A stretch of DNA of 8,615 nucleotides from an uncultured Eubacteriales bacterium. Its GTDB lineage: Bacteria > Bacillota > Clostridia > Lachnospirales > Lachnospiraceae. Below, piece after piece: positions 1 through 6,515 of this stretch (position 1 is the first letter of the stretch; each line of letters opens with the position of its first letter). The notes below the pieces were generated by a model. The model made no database searches, had not been told where the DNA came from, and saw only the letters and a list, made by a program, of their open reading frames with translations. Made by a program: the position numbers and the translations under genes. Where the stretch lies: contig ONXW01000367.1 of assembly GCA_900321915.1 (NCBI GenBank), positions 1-8,615 on the forward strand. The letters are read 5' to 3'.

Positions 1-99
1 GAGCGGGAAGCGACGGATATTCCCGTGGATGCCATCGTGACGCCGGATGAGATTATCCGGATTGCCGAAATCAGAATACCGGAGGGAGAACTGAAATGA
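1..99 (+). CDS. C-terminal end of a probable 5-formyltetrahydrofolate cyclo-ligase (partial, 5' end outside window)
   Basis: Frame 1 is open from the window edge to a TGA at 97-99 and gives the last 32 residues of a protein. The segment reading TDIPVDAIVTPDEII resembles the conserved C-terminus of 5-formyltetrahydrofolate cyclo-ligase (MTHFS/YgfA/YqgN family), where a D-x-P-x-D-x-IVTP stretch ends the fold. That enzyme uses ATP in the cytosol to convert 5-formyl-THF to 5,10-methenyl-THF in one-carbon metabolism. The stop codon overlaps the next start as ATGA, so the two genes are probably co-transcribed and translationally coupled. Only the tail is visible: the ATP-binding and catalytic residues are outside the window, so the call rests on this short motif and on the neighbourhood. 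Confidence 0.7.
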   Translation, partial: EREATDIPVDAIVTPDEIIRIAEIRIPEGELK

Positions 100-623
100 C
101 AGTAATGAGAAGATTCCTGGGGGCGGCGGTCCTCGCCTGCGCCCTGGCTTTTTCCGCCTGCGGCGGTGCGGGCGGCACAGAGGATGTGAAGACAGAAGCA
201 GCGGCTGCTGCGGCCGGGTACGGATTTACCTACGGCCAGAACAGGTATGTTCCCGGCGCGGACGCAGAGGAGACGCTGAAGCTTCTGGGAAAACCAACGG
301 GAAGCAGGGATGTGAATAACTGCGCCCGGGGAGCCGTGAGAAAGGCTTATTCCTACGGGGACAGGGATTTTGAGGTTTTCGCGGATCTGAACGCGGACGA
401 GACGAAGGATGTCATCCAGACCATCACGCTGATGTCTGAGCGGGTCAGCACCGAAGAAGGCCTCTCCGTCGGGGATGAGGAAAGCCGCGTGAAGGAAATC
501 TATCCGGACTGCGAGGAGCGGGACGGGGAGTATGTGGCTTCAAAGGACGGCACGGAGATTGCGGTGAGCGTCAACCGGCTGCGCAAAACCGTGTCCTATA
601 TCACATACAGGACTGCGGAGTGA
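96..623 (+). CDS. Predicted lipoprotein of unknown function, two-module Clostridia-type
   Basis: This is a 175-residue protein with a lipoprotein signal: MR-R near the N-terminus, a hydrophobic stretch at residues 7-21, and a lipobox ending FSA-C at Cys22. It is therefore expected to be lipid-anchored on the outer face of the membrane. An Ala/Gly-rich spacer (about 23-40) is followed by a roughly 135-residue domain in two similar-looking parts. Part one has a YGFTYG strand and an ETLKLLGKP turn (about 41-70). Part two has the EGLSVGDEESRVKEIYPD segment (about 121-138). Alternating helix, G-x-P turn and strands suggest tandem BLIP/SmpA-like modules, by resemblance only. Cys76 and Cys139 could form a disulfide in the mature protein. 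I recall similar unnamed lipoproteins in Lachnospiraceae but know no function. ATG 96 is chosen because GGAGGG at 81-86 lies 9 bases upstream; ATG 105 would be 18 away. The start overlaps the preceding stop. Confidence 0.85.
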   Translation: MTVMRRFLGAAVLACALAFSACGGAGGTEDVKTEAAAAAAGYGFTYGQNRYVPGADAEETLKLLGKPTGSRDVNNCARGAVRKAYSYGDRDFEVFADLNADETKDVIQTITLMSERVSTEEGLSVGDEESRVKEIYPDCEERDGEYVASKDGTEIAVSVNRLRKTVSYITYRTAE

Positions 624-648
624 GGCATTCCGAAATACGGCGAATCCC

Positions 649-677
649 TTTACTTTTCCCCGCCGATTTGTTATTAT
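649..677 (+). promoter_or_regulatory. Predicted sigma-A-type promoter for miaB and the L,D-transpeptidase
   Basis: TTTACT at 649-654 (4 of 6 to TTGACA) and TATTAT at 672-677 (5 of 6 to TATAAT) are separated by exactly 17 bases. They sit in the most AT-rich part of a GC-rich window, about 30 bases before the miaB start codon. This is a prediction from sequence; transcription may also read through from the lipoprotein gene, since no convincing terminator separates them. Confidence 0.6.
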
Positions 678-694
678 TAATGGACGTATCACTG

Positions 695-700
695 AAGGAG
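695..700 (+). promoter_or_regulatory. Ribosome binding site that decides the TTG start of miaB
   Basis: AAGGAG lies 7 bases before the TTG at 708 and 13 bases before the next in-frame ATG at 714. The optimal spacing supports the rare TTG start. The difference is only two residues. Confidence 0.65.
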
Positions 701-707
701 TGTCTTT

Positions 708-2168
708 TTGCAGATGACAGCGTTTGACTATGACAGTGTGGATCTGTCGGCCCTCCCGCCGGAGACGGAGCCGGCAAGGCAGCGGTATTTTATCGCGAGA
801 CTGCGGCAGTATACGGCCCGGGAAGAAAAGCGGAGAGGTCGGAAGCTGACGTTCTGTGTCGCTACGTTCGGCTGTCAGATGAATGCCCACGATTCCGAAA
901 AGCTCCGGGGAATCCTGAAGGAGTCCGGATTTGCGGAATCAGAGAGTGAGCAGGCTGACTTTGTGCTGTACAATACCTGTACCGTAAGGGAAAATGCGGA
1001 CCAGCGGGTATACGGACGGCTGGGAAGGATAGGAAGCTTCCGGAAACAGAATCCTGACATGATGATAGCCCTCTGCGGCTGTATGATGCAGGAAGAGCAT
1101 GTGAGGGAAAAGCTCAGGAAAAGCTATCCTTTTGTCGATATCATCTTCGGAAACATGAACAATTACAAGCTGGCCGAGCTGCTTGCGGAACGCATTGACA
1201 GCGGGAAGCAGGTAATTGACATCATCCGGGGAAGCAGGAAGATTGTCGAGGATCTGCCCGCGGATCACAAGTACAGCTTCAAATCGGGGCTGAATATCAT
1301 GTATGGCTGCAATAATTTCTGCAGCTACTGCATTGTTCCTTATGTAACGGGACGGGAGCAGAGCAGGACTCCGGAGGATATCCTCGCGGAAGCCAGAAAC
1401 CTTGCCGCCAATGGGGTTGTGGAGATTATGCTGCTCGGACAGAATGTGAATTCCTACGGCAAAACCCTGGAGCATCCTGTCACGTTCGCGGAGCTTCTCC
1501 GCAGGGTGGAACAGATCGAGGGGATCCGGAGAATCCGTTTCATGACGTCCCATCCGAAGGATCTTTCCGACGAACTGATAGACGTCATGAAGCATTCGGA
1601 AAAGATATGCAGACACCTTCACCTGCCCCTCCAGTCCGGCAGCACCCGGATCCTGGAAGCCATGAACCGGCATTATACAAAGGAACAGTACCTGGCGCTG
1701 GCGGAAAAGATACGCCGCGAAATCCCGGACCTGGCCCTCACGACCGATATCATCGTCGGGTTCCCCGGGGAGACCGAGGAGGATTTCCTGGAAACCATCG
1801 ATGTGGTGCGGCGCGTTCATTTTGACGGGGCATTTACCTTTATCTATTCCAGAAGGTCAGGAACACCCGCGGCATCCATGGAGAACCAGGTTCCCGCGGA
1901 TGTGGTGAAGGACCGGTTCGACCGCCTTCTCGCCGTCGTGCAGGAGGAAGCCTCCGCCATGTGCGATAAGGGCGAAGGAAGTGTGCGGGAGGTCCTTGTG
2001 GAAGGGAAGGATGACCACGAGGAGGGCTGGCTCTCCGGACGCCTTTCCAACAATATGCTGGTACATTTTGAGGGAAATGAAAACCTGATTGGTTCCACAG
2101 TGAATGTAAGACTTGCGGAATCCAAAGGTTTCTATTATATTGGTACTTTAAGTCCCATTGCTATTTAA
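708..2168 (+). CDS. miaB: tRNA-2-methylthio-N6-dimethylallyladenosine synthase MiaB
   Basis: This radical-SAM methylthiotransferase converts i6A37 to ms2i6A37 in tRNAs reading UNN codons, using two [4Fe-4S] clusters in the cytosol. The 486-residue product has the complete family layout. An N-terminal extension of about 45 residues precedes the UPF0004/MTTase domain, whose auxiliary-cluster cysteines are Cys56 (in FGCQMN), Cys91 (in NTCTVRENADQR) and Cys125 (in CGCMMQ). The radical-SAM C-x3-C-x2-C motif is Cys201, Cys205 and Cys208, and a TRAM RNA-binding domain lies at about 415-480. The NTCTVRENADQRVYGRLG segment points to MiaB rather than MtaB or RimO. Length lies between E. coli MiaB (474) and B. 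subtilis YmcB (509). The start is TTG, chosen by the AAGGAG site. The next gene follows after 13 bases. MiaA, which makes the substrate, begins at the other end of the window. Confidence 0.96.
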   Translation: MQMTAFDYDSVDLSALPPETEPARQRYFIARLRQYTAREEKRRGRKLTFCVATFGCQMNAHDSEKLRGILKESGFAESESEQADFVLYNTCTVRENADQRVYGRLGRIGSFRKQNPDMMIALCGCMMQEEHVREKLRKSYPFVDIIFGNMNNYKLAELLAERIDSGKQVIDIIRGSRKIVEDLPADHKYSFKSGLNIMYGCNNFCSYCIVPYVTGREQSRTPEDILAEARNLAANGVVEIMLLGQNVNSYGKTLEHPVTFAELLRRVEQIEGIRRIRFMTSHPKDLSDELIDVMKHSEKICRHLHLPLQSGSTRILEAMNRHYTKEQYLALAEKIRREIPDLALTTDIIVGFPGETEEDFLETIDVVRRVHFDGAFTFIYSRRSGTPAASMENQVPADVVKDRFDRLLAVVQEEASAMCDKGEGSVREVLVEGKDDHEEGWLSGRLSNNMLVHFEGNENLIGSTVNVRLAESKGFYYIGTLSPIAI

Positions 2169-2173
2169 GGAGG
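2167..2173 (+). promoter_or_regulatory. Ribosome binding site of the L,D-transpeptidase, overlapping the miaB stop codon
   Basis: AAGGAGG starts within the miaB TAA (2166-2168) and is 8 bases from the ATG at 2182. A near-perfect Shine-Dalgarno at ideal spacing identifies ATG 2182 as the start rather than an upstream in-frame TTG at 2158, and implies coupling to miaB translation. Confidence 0.85.
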
Positions 2174-2181
2174 AAAATCCG

Positions 2182-3762
2182 ATGAAAAGAGTAAAACAGG
2201 CCGCGGCAGCTGTTCTCGCTGCGTCCCTTGTATTCGGGAACGGGTTTGCCAGCTTCGCCGGTCCGGCGGATGACATTGCAGCCGCGGAGGCGCAGGGCAC
2301 AACCGTAACTTACCCCGAGAAAACAGAAGCTGCGGAGGAAACCGCTTCTTCAAGTACTGTGGAGGAAACTGCTCCCGCTGAAACTGCCGCTGAGACTGCA
2401 GCAGCAGAGACCGCGGCGGCAGAGACCGCGGCGGCCGCGCCGGCAGCCGAGGCGCCCGCGCAGGCGGCTCCTGCCGTTATCCCGACCATCGACCCGAACG
2501 TTGCGGTCGGCGTCGGCCAGGATCCCGCTGCCGTAGCGGAGATGGACGCAAAGAACGCGGCAGCGAAGCAGCTTGCCTGGGAGAGCGCCAGGGAGCTTGT
2601 CAACCCCATCGAATTCTATATGACGGAAGGAACGACCCTGGACACCCAGAATGTGCAGGCAGGTTACTTCCCGCTGAGAATTGACTATGTCCGTGATGTG
2701 GCGAACCAGATTGTCGCGGTAGGCCTGACTGTCAGCGGATACAGCAAGGTCGGCGGCATTTCCTACCGCTGCTACAACTCCGCGGGCGGATATCTCCTCT
2801 GGAGACACGACGGCGATCCCACCGGTTTCGCGCACCACGGCAATATTGTCGAGGCCATGCAGATTCAGCTCTCCGGCTACCTGGAGAAGGAATATGACGT
2901 TTACTACCGCGTCAGCACGGCGTCCCAGGGTACCCTCGGATGGGCAAAGAACGGTGAAGTGGCAGGTTCCATTGACGTAGAGCCCATTACCGGCCTGGAA
3001 GTGCAGATTGTCCCGAAGGGGAGCGGCGCTCCCTCCGGCACCGGAAAGCCGAGATATTATTCCGAGAAGAGCAGCAGGCTGAAGATTTCCGACGGCGGCA
3101 CCACCTACACCAATGCCGACGGAACCCCCTATACCGGCTGGCTTGACGATGACAGGAAGCGTTTCTACTTTGAGAACGGCCAGGCCCTGACAGGATGGCA
3201 GTACATTGACGGCCTGAAGTTCTACTTCTACAACAACGGTGTTCTCTGCCAGGATGTGGATGATCTCATCGGCAGGCAGTCTTCCTATGTGCTCAAGGTC
3301 AACAAGACCATGAACTGCCTGACGGTTTACGCCGCGGACGGCAGCAACGGCTACATTATCCCGGTCAAGGCCATGATGACCTCTGTCGGCGATGATACGC
3401 CCATCGGCACATTCCACACACCCGAGAAGTTCCGCTGGCACCTGATGATCGACGACAGCTACACCCAGTGGGCAACCAGGATTACCCAGGGCTTCATGAT
3501 GCATACCATCACTTACGAGAAGTCCGACAATATGTGGATGAATAACTGGGGCTACAATAACCTGAGCGTTTCCCGGTCTCACGGATGTGTCCGCCTGATC
3601 GCGAAGAACGCGAAGTGGATCTATGACAACTGCGCAGTCGGAACACCCGTCACCATCTATGAGGACGCGACCAAGCCGTCACCCTTCATGATTCCTGACC
3701 AGGTATCCATCTCCTTTGCACAGAGATGGGATCCGACAGACCCGACAGTTGTGCTGAACTGA
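2182..3762 (+). CDS. Secreted L,D-transpeptidase (YkuD) with ChW and aromatic cell-wall-binding repeats
   Basis: This 526-residue exported enzyme is predicted to form or remodel 3-3 peptidoglycan cross-links, or to attach proteins to the wall. Order seen: a signal peptide (KRVK, hydrophobic core, probable cleavage after Ala26 in ASFA-GP). Next is a low-complexity Ala/Glu/Thr/Pro linker (about 46-97). Two ChW-like repeats follow (about 193-232 with W207 and EAMQIQL; about 240-280 with LGWAKNG-x-VAG and W254). Then come two 19-residue TGW...FYF...NG repeats (about 318-336 and 337-355) resembling cell-wall-binding repeats. The YkuD domain (about 369-505) carries TPIGTF (406-411), His441 and SHGCVRL with the nucleophile Cys469. 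All catalytic motifs are intact. The gene is co-directional with miaB, 13 bases downstream, and is followed by a strong terminator. Lysine codons are 19 AAG to 3 AAA, a bias seen in highly expressed genes. The natural acceptor is not deducible. Confidence 0.93.
   Translation: MKRVKQAAAAVLAASLVFGNGFASFAGPADDIAAAEAQGTTVTYPEKTEAAEETASSSTVEETAPAETAAETAAAETAAAETAAAAPAAEAPAQAAPAVIPTIDPNVAVGVGQDPAAVAEMDAKNAAAKQLAWESARELVNPIEFYMTEGTTLDTQNVQAGYFPLRIDYVRDVANQIVAVGLTVSGYSKVGGISYRCYNSAGGYLLWRHDGDPTGFAHHGNIVEAMQIQLSGYLEKEYDVYYRVSTASQGTLGWAKNGEVAGSIDVEPITGLEVQIVPKGSGAPSGTGKPRYYSEKSSRLKISDGGTTYTNADGTPYTGWLDDDRKRFYFENGQALTGWQYIDGLKFYFYNNGVLCQDVDDLIGRQSSYVLKVNKTMNCLTVYAADGSNGYIIPVKAMMTSVGDDTPIGTFHTPEKFRWHLMIDDSYTQWATRITQGFMMHTITYEKSDNMWMNNWGYNNLSVSRSHGCVRLIAKNAKWIYDNCAVGTPVTIYEDATKPSPFMIPDQVSISFAQRWDPTDPTVVLN
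2404..2433 (+). repeat. Perfect 15-bp tandem duplication coding AETAA in the linker
   Basis: GCAGAGACCGCGGCG occurs twice back to back (2404-2418 and 2419-2433). It is preceded by diverged copies giving further E-T-A units from about 2368. It is in frame, so copy-number change would alter linker length without a frameshift. Confidence 0.9.
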
Positions 3763-3784
3763 ATTCAACCATAATTAGCTGCGA

Positions 3785-3829
3785 GGCGGTGAACCGGCCG
3801 GAACTATTCCGGCCATTTCGCCGCCTTTT
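3785..3829 (+). terminator. Rho-independent terminator after the L,D-transpeptidase gene
   Basis: Two 19-base arms (3785-3803 and 3807-3825) pair with one G-U wobble and two adjacent mismatches around a CTA loop, and are followed by TTTT at 3826-3829 and a T-rich tail to 3840. The stem is GC-rich at both ends. On the opposite strand no T-run follows the stem, so it works in the + direction. It lies 22 bases after the stop codon and 34 bases before the mutS start. It therefore separates the miaB-transpeptidase unit from mutS-mutL-miaA. Confidence 0.9.
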
Positions 3830-3853
3830 GGGTGTTATTTGACTGACAGAAGT

Positions 3854-3857
3854 GAGG
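3854..3857 (+). promoter_or_regulatory. Ribosome binding site that decides the GTG start of mutS
   Basis: GAGG (in GTGAGGTAA) is 6 bases before GTG 3864, whereas the first in-frame ATG (3879, residue 6) would be 21 bases away. The N-terminal LSPMM-x-x-YL segment encoded from GTG is also family-typical. Confidence 0.7.
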
Positions 3858-3863
3858 TAACCT

Positions 3864-6512
3864 GTGGCACTTTCCCCTATGATGACGCACTATCTGGAGA
3901 TGAAGAAGCAGTATCCCGACTGCATCCTGTTCTACCGGATCGGTGATTTTTATGAGATGTTTTTTGAGGACGCCCAGACTGCGTCCCGTGTCCTGGAGCT
4001 GACGCTGACGGGCAAGGACTGCGGCCTGGAAGAGCGCGCCCCCATGTGCGGCGTTCCCTTTCACGCGGTGGACAACTACATATCGAGGCTTGTAAAAAAA
4101 GGGTACAAGGCAGCCATCGCCGAGCAGGTGGAAGATCCGAAGCTGGCGAAGGGACTGGTAAAGAGGGAAGTCATCCGCGTCATAACGCCCGGGACGCTCC
4201 TGAATACCGGCGATACCGAGGAAAACAGGAACAATTACCTGATGTGCGTTGTCTGGCTGGACGGGACGTACGGAATCTCCACGGTCGACGTGAGTACCGG
4301 GGATTACTATGTGACGGAGGTAAAGAACGTCAGGAGCCTGCTGGATGAAATATACCGCTTTTCCCCTTCCGAGCTGATCTGCAATGAGGCATTTGCCATG
4401 TCCGGCATCGACACGGAAGATCTGCGGGAGCGCCTGACCCTGTCCATCACAACGCTGGAAAACTCCAGGTTTTCCGATGAGAGCTGCAGGAGCCTCCTGG
4501 AAGAGCATTTTCACGTGCAGAGCCTGGCGGGACTGGGGCTGGAGGAGTTCGGCACCGGCATCATCGCCGCGGGGGCTGTGCTTTCGTATCTCTACGAAAC
4601 CCAGAAAAACCACCTGGAGCACCTGACCCATATTACGCCGTACACCACAGGCCAGTTCATGATGCTGGACACCTCCACAAGGCGCAATCTCGAGCTTGTG
4701 GAGACGCTCAGGGAGAAACAGAAGAGGGGAACGCTCCTCTGGGTCCTGGACCGCACCAGGACAGCCATGGGAGGAAGGCTGCTGCGGTCCTTTATCGAGC
4801 AGCCGCTCATTGACCGGGAGGAGATTCTGCGCCGGCAGTCGGCGGTGGAAGAGTTCAACATGAACTATATTTCCCGGGAGGAGATTTCGGAATACCTGGG
4901 GCCGATTTATGACCTTGAGCGCCTGATAGGACGGGTCAGCTACAAGACGGCCAACGCGAGGGACCTGAATGCGCTCGCCTCCTCCCTTGAAATGCTGCCC
5001 CACATAAAGCAGGAGCTTTCCAACTTTACCTCGCCCCTGCTGAAAGAGACGGCGGAAGGCATGGATACCCTGGAGGACATTTCCGCCCTCATCCGCTCCG
5101 CCATAGAGGAGGAGCCGGGCATCATGCTCCGGGAGGGCGGCATTATCCGGGAAGGGTACAGCAGTGAGGCGGACGAGCTGCGGCACGCCAAGACGGACGG
5201 AAAAAGCTGGCTTGCGAACCTGGAAACCTCCGAGCGGGAGAAGACAGGGATCAAGAACCTGAAGATCAAGTACAACAAAGTATTCGGCTATTATTTCGAA
5301 GTGACAAATTCCTTCAAAGAACTGGTGCCGGACTATTTTATACGGAAACAGACGCTGGTCAATGCCGAGAGATACACCACGGATGAGCTGAAGCTCACGG
5401 AGGAGAAGATTCTCGGTTCCGAAGACCGCCTGAACAACCTGGAATATGAACTGTTCTGCGAGGTCCGGGACAGGGTCGGCGACGCTGTCGTCCGGATCCA
5501 GAAATCGGCTCATGCCGTAGCCCTCACAGACGTCCTGATCTCCCTGTCCGTCGCCGCCACCAGATACAATTACGTCAAGCCTTCCATCAACGAGAAGGGG
5601 ATTATACGCATCAAAAACGGAAGACATCCCGTGGTGGAGCGGATGCTGAAAAATGACCTTTTCGTCGCGAATGATACGCTGCTGGACAACGGGAAAAACC
5701 GTTTTGCCATCATCACGGGCCCCAACATGGCGGGCAAGTCTACTTACATGCGGCAGACAGCCCTCATAACGCTGATGGCCCAGACCGGTTCCTTCGTGCC
5801 CGCGGAGGAGGCGGATATCGGCATCTGCGATCGTATTTTCACCCGTGTGGGCGCCTCCGACGACCTGGCCTCCGGCCAGAGCACCTTTATGGTGGAGATG
5901 ACGGAAGTCGCCAATATTCTCCGGAACGCCACCCGCTCCAGCCTCATCATCCTGGATGAGATCGGGCGGGGCACAAGCACGCTGGACGGCCTGTCCATCG
6001 CCTGGTCCGTGGTGGAATATGTCAGCAATACAAAGACGCTGGGGGCAAAAACCCTTTTTGCCACCCATTATCATGAGCTGACAGAGCTGGAGGGATCCCT
6101 TGCCGGCGTGAACAACTACTGTATCGCCGTGCGCGAACAGGGGGACGATATCATTTTCCTGAGGAAAATCATCCGGGGCGGGGCCGACAAGAGCTACGGC
6201 ATCCAGGTCGGAAAACTGGCCGGGATCCCGGATTCCGTGATCGCCCGGGCCAGGGAGATTTTAGGCGTCCTGAGCGACGCGGATATCGCCGCCCGCGCGA
6301 AGGAGCTGGCCGATGGGAGCGCGACCACGAGAAAGCGGATCACGAAACAGGATGAGGTGGACCGGAACCAGCTCTCTTTTGCCGGAACCGTCGATTATGA
6401 GGAAATTGTGCGGGAGATAATGAACCTGAAGGTCAACCTGATGTCGCCCCTGGAAGCGCTGAATGAGCTGGACAGGCTGCAGGCCAGGCTGAAAAACAGA
6501 TGGGAGGGATAA
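3864..6512 (+). CDS. mutS: DNA mismatch repair protein MutS
   Basis: MutS is the mismatch-recognition ATPase that binds mispaired DNA as a dimer and recruits MutL. The product is 882 residues, slightly longer than the E. coli (853) and B. subtilis (858) proteins. The mismatch-reading Phe-x-Glu motif is Phe29-Tyr30-Glu31 in GDFYEMFF. Connector, lever and clamp domains occupy roughly 125-550. The ATPase domain has Walker A GPNMAGKST (Lys625), the signature segment ASDDLASGQSTF (664-675), Walker B LDE (Asp698-Glu699) and FATHYHE (His735). QLSF at 836-839 resembles the beta-clamp-binding QLSFF motif of B. subtilis MutS, suggesting tethering to the replication clamp. The start is GTG. The gene follows a terminator, and no clear promoter of its own is visible in the short gap. 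mutL begins 3 bases after the stop, with its Shine-Dalgarno inside the mutS 3' end. Confidence 0.98.
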   Translation: MALSPMMTHYLEMKKQYPDCILFYRIGDFYEMFFEDAQTASRVLELTLTGKDCGLEERAPMCGVPFHAVDNYISRLVKKGYKAAIAEQVEDPKLAKGLVKREVIRVITPGTLLNTGDTEENRNNYLMCVVWLDGTYGISTVDVSTGDYYVTEVKNVRSLLDEIYRFSPSELICNEAFAMSGIDTEDLRERLTLSITTLENSRFSDESCRSLLEEHFHVQSLAGLGLEEFGTGIIAAGAVLSYLYETQKNHLEHLTHITPYTTGQFMMLDTSTRRNLELVETLREKQKRGTLLWVLDRTRTAMGGRLLRSFIEQPLIDREEILRRQSAVEEFNMNYISREEISEYLGPIYDLERLIGRVSYKTANARDLNALASSLEMLPHIKQELSNFTSPLLKETAEGMDTLEDISALIRSAIEEEPGIMLREGGIIREGYSSEADELRHAKTDGKSWLANLETSEREKTGIKNLKIKYNKVFGYYFEVTNSFKELVPDYFIRKQTLVNAERYTTDELKLTEEKILGSEDRLNNLEYELFCEVRDRVGDAVVRIQKSAHAVALTDVLISLSVAATRYNYVKPSINEKGIIRIKNGRHPVVERMLKNDLFVANDTLLDNGKNRFAIITGPNMAGKSTYMRQTALITLMAQTGSFVPAEEADIGICDRIFTRVGASDDLASGQSTFMVEMTEVANILRNATRSSLIILDEIGRGTSTLDGLSIAWSVVEYVSNTKTLGAKTLFATHYHELTELEGSLAGVNNYCIAVREQGDDIIFLRKIIRGGADKSYGIQVGKLAGIPDSVIARAREILGVLSDADIAARAKELADGSATTRKRITKQDEVDRNQLSFAGTVDYEEIVREIMNLKVNLMSPLEALNELDRLQARLKNRWEG

Positions 6513-6515
6513 AGG

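Noticed and set aside
638..665. Possible terminator hairpin between the lipoprotein and miaB
   Set aside because: CGGCG (638-642) and CGCCG (661-665) could pair, but the stem is only 5 bp with an 18-base loop, has no clean T-run after it, and overlaps the much better promoter match.
939..1820. 293-codon minus-strand frame opposite miaB
   Set aside because: It lies entirely within miaB, whose sense frame carries all catalytic cysteines; there is no supporting signal.
2158..2181. Upstream TTG start that would add eight residues to the L,D-transpeptidase
   Set aside because: It would overlap the end of miaB and place the clear AAGGAGG inside the coding region. The signal peptide begins naturally at ATG 2182.
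2350..3582. 410-codon minus-strand frame opposite the L,D-transpeptidase
   Set aside because: It is a shadow of the biased codon use of the real gene; there is no start signal and no motif.
3749..3775. Possible promoter TTGTGC with CATAAT at the end of the transpeptidase gene
   Set aside because: The -35 match is poor, spacing is only 15 bases, and transcription from it would run straight into the terminator at 3785-3829.
3804..6074. 756-codon open frame on the minus strand opposite mutS
   Set aside because: It is exactly opposite a complete, motif-perfect mutS, begins without a ribosome binding site and ends inside the terminator stem. Its product has no recognisable motif. Long antisense frames are expected in GC-rich genes with few stop-forming codons.
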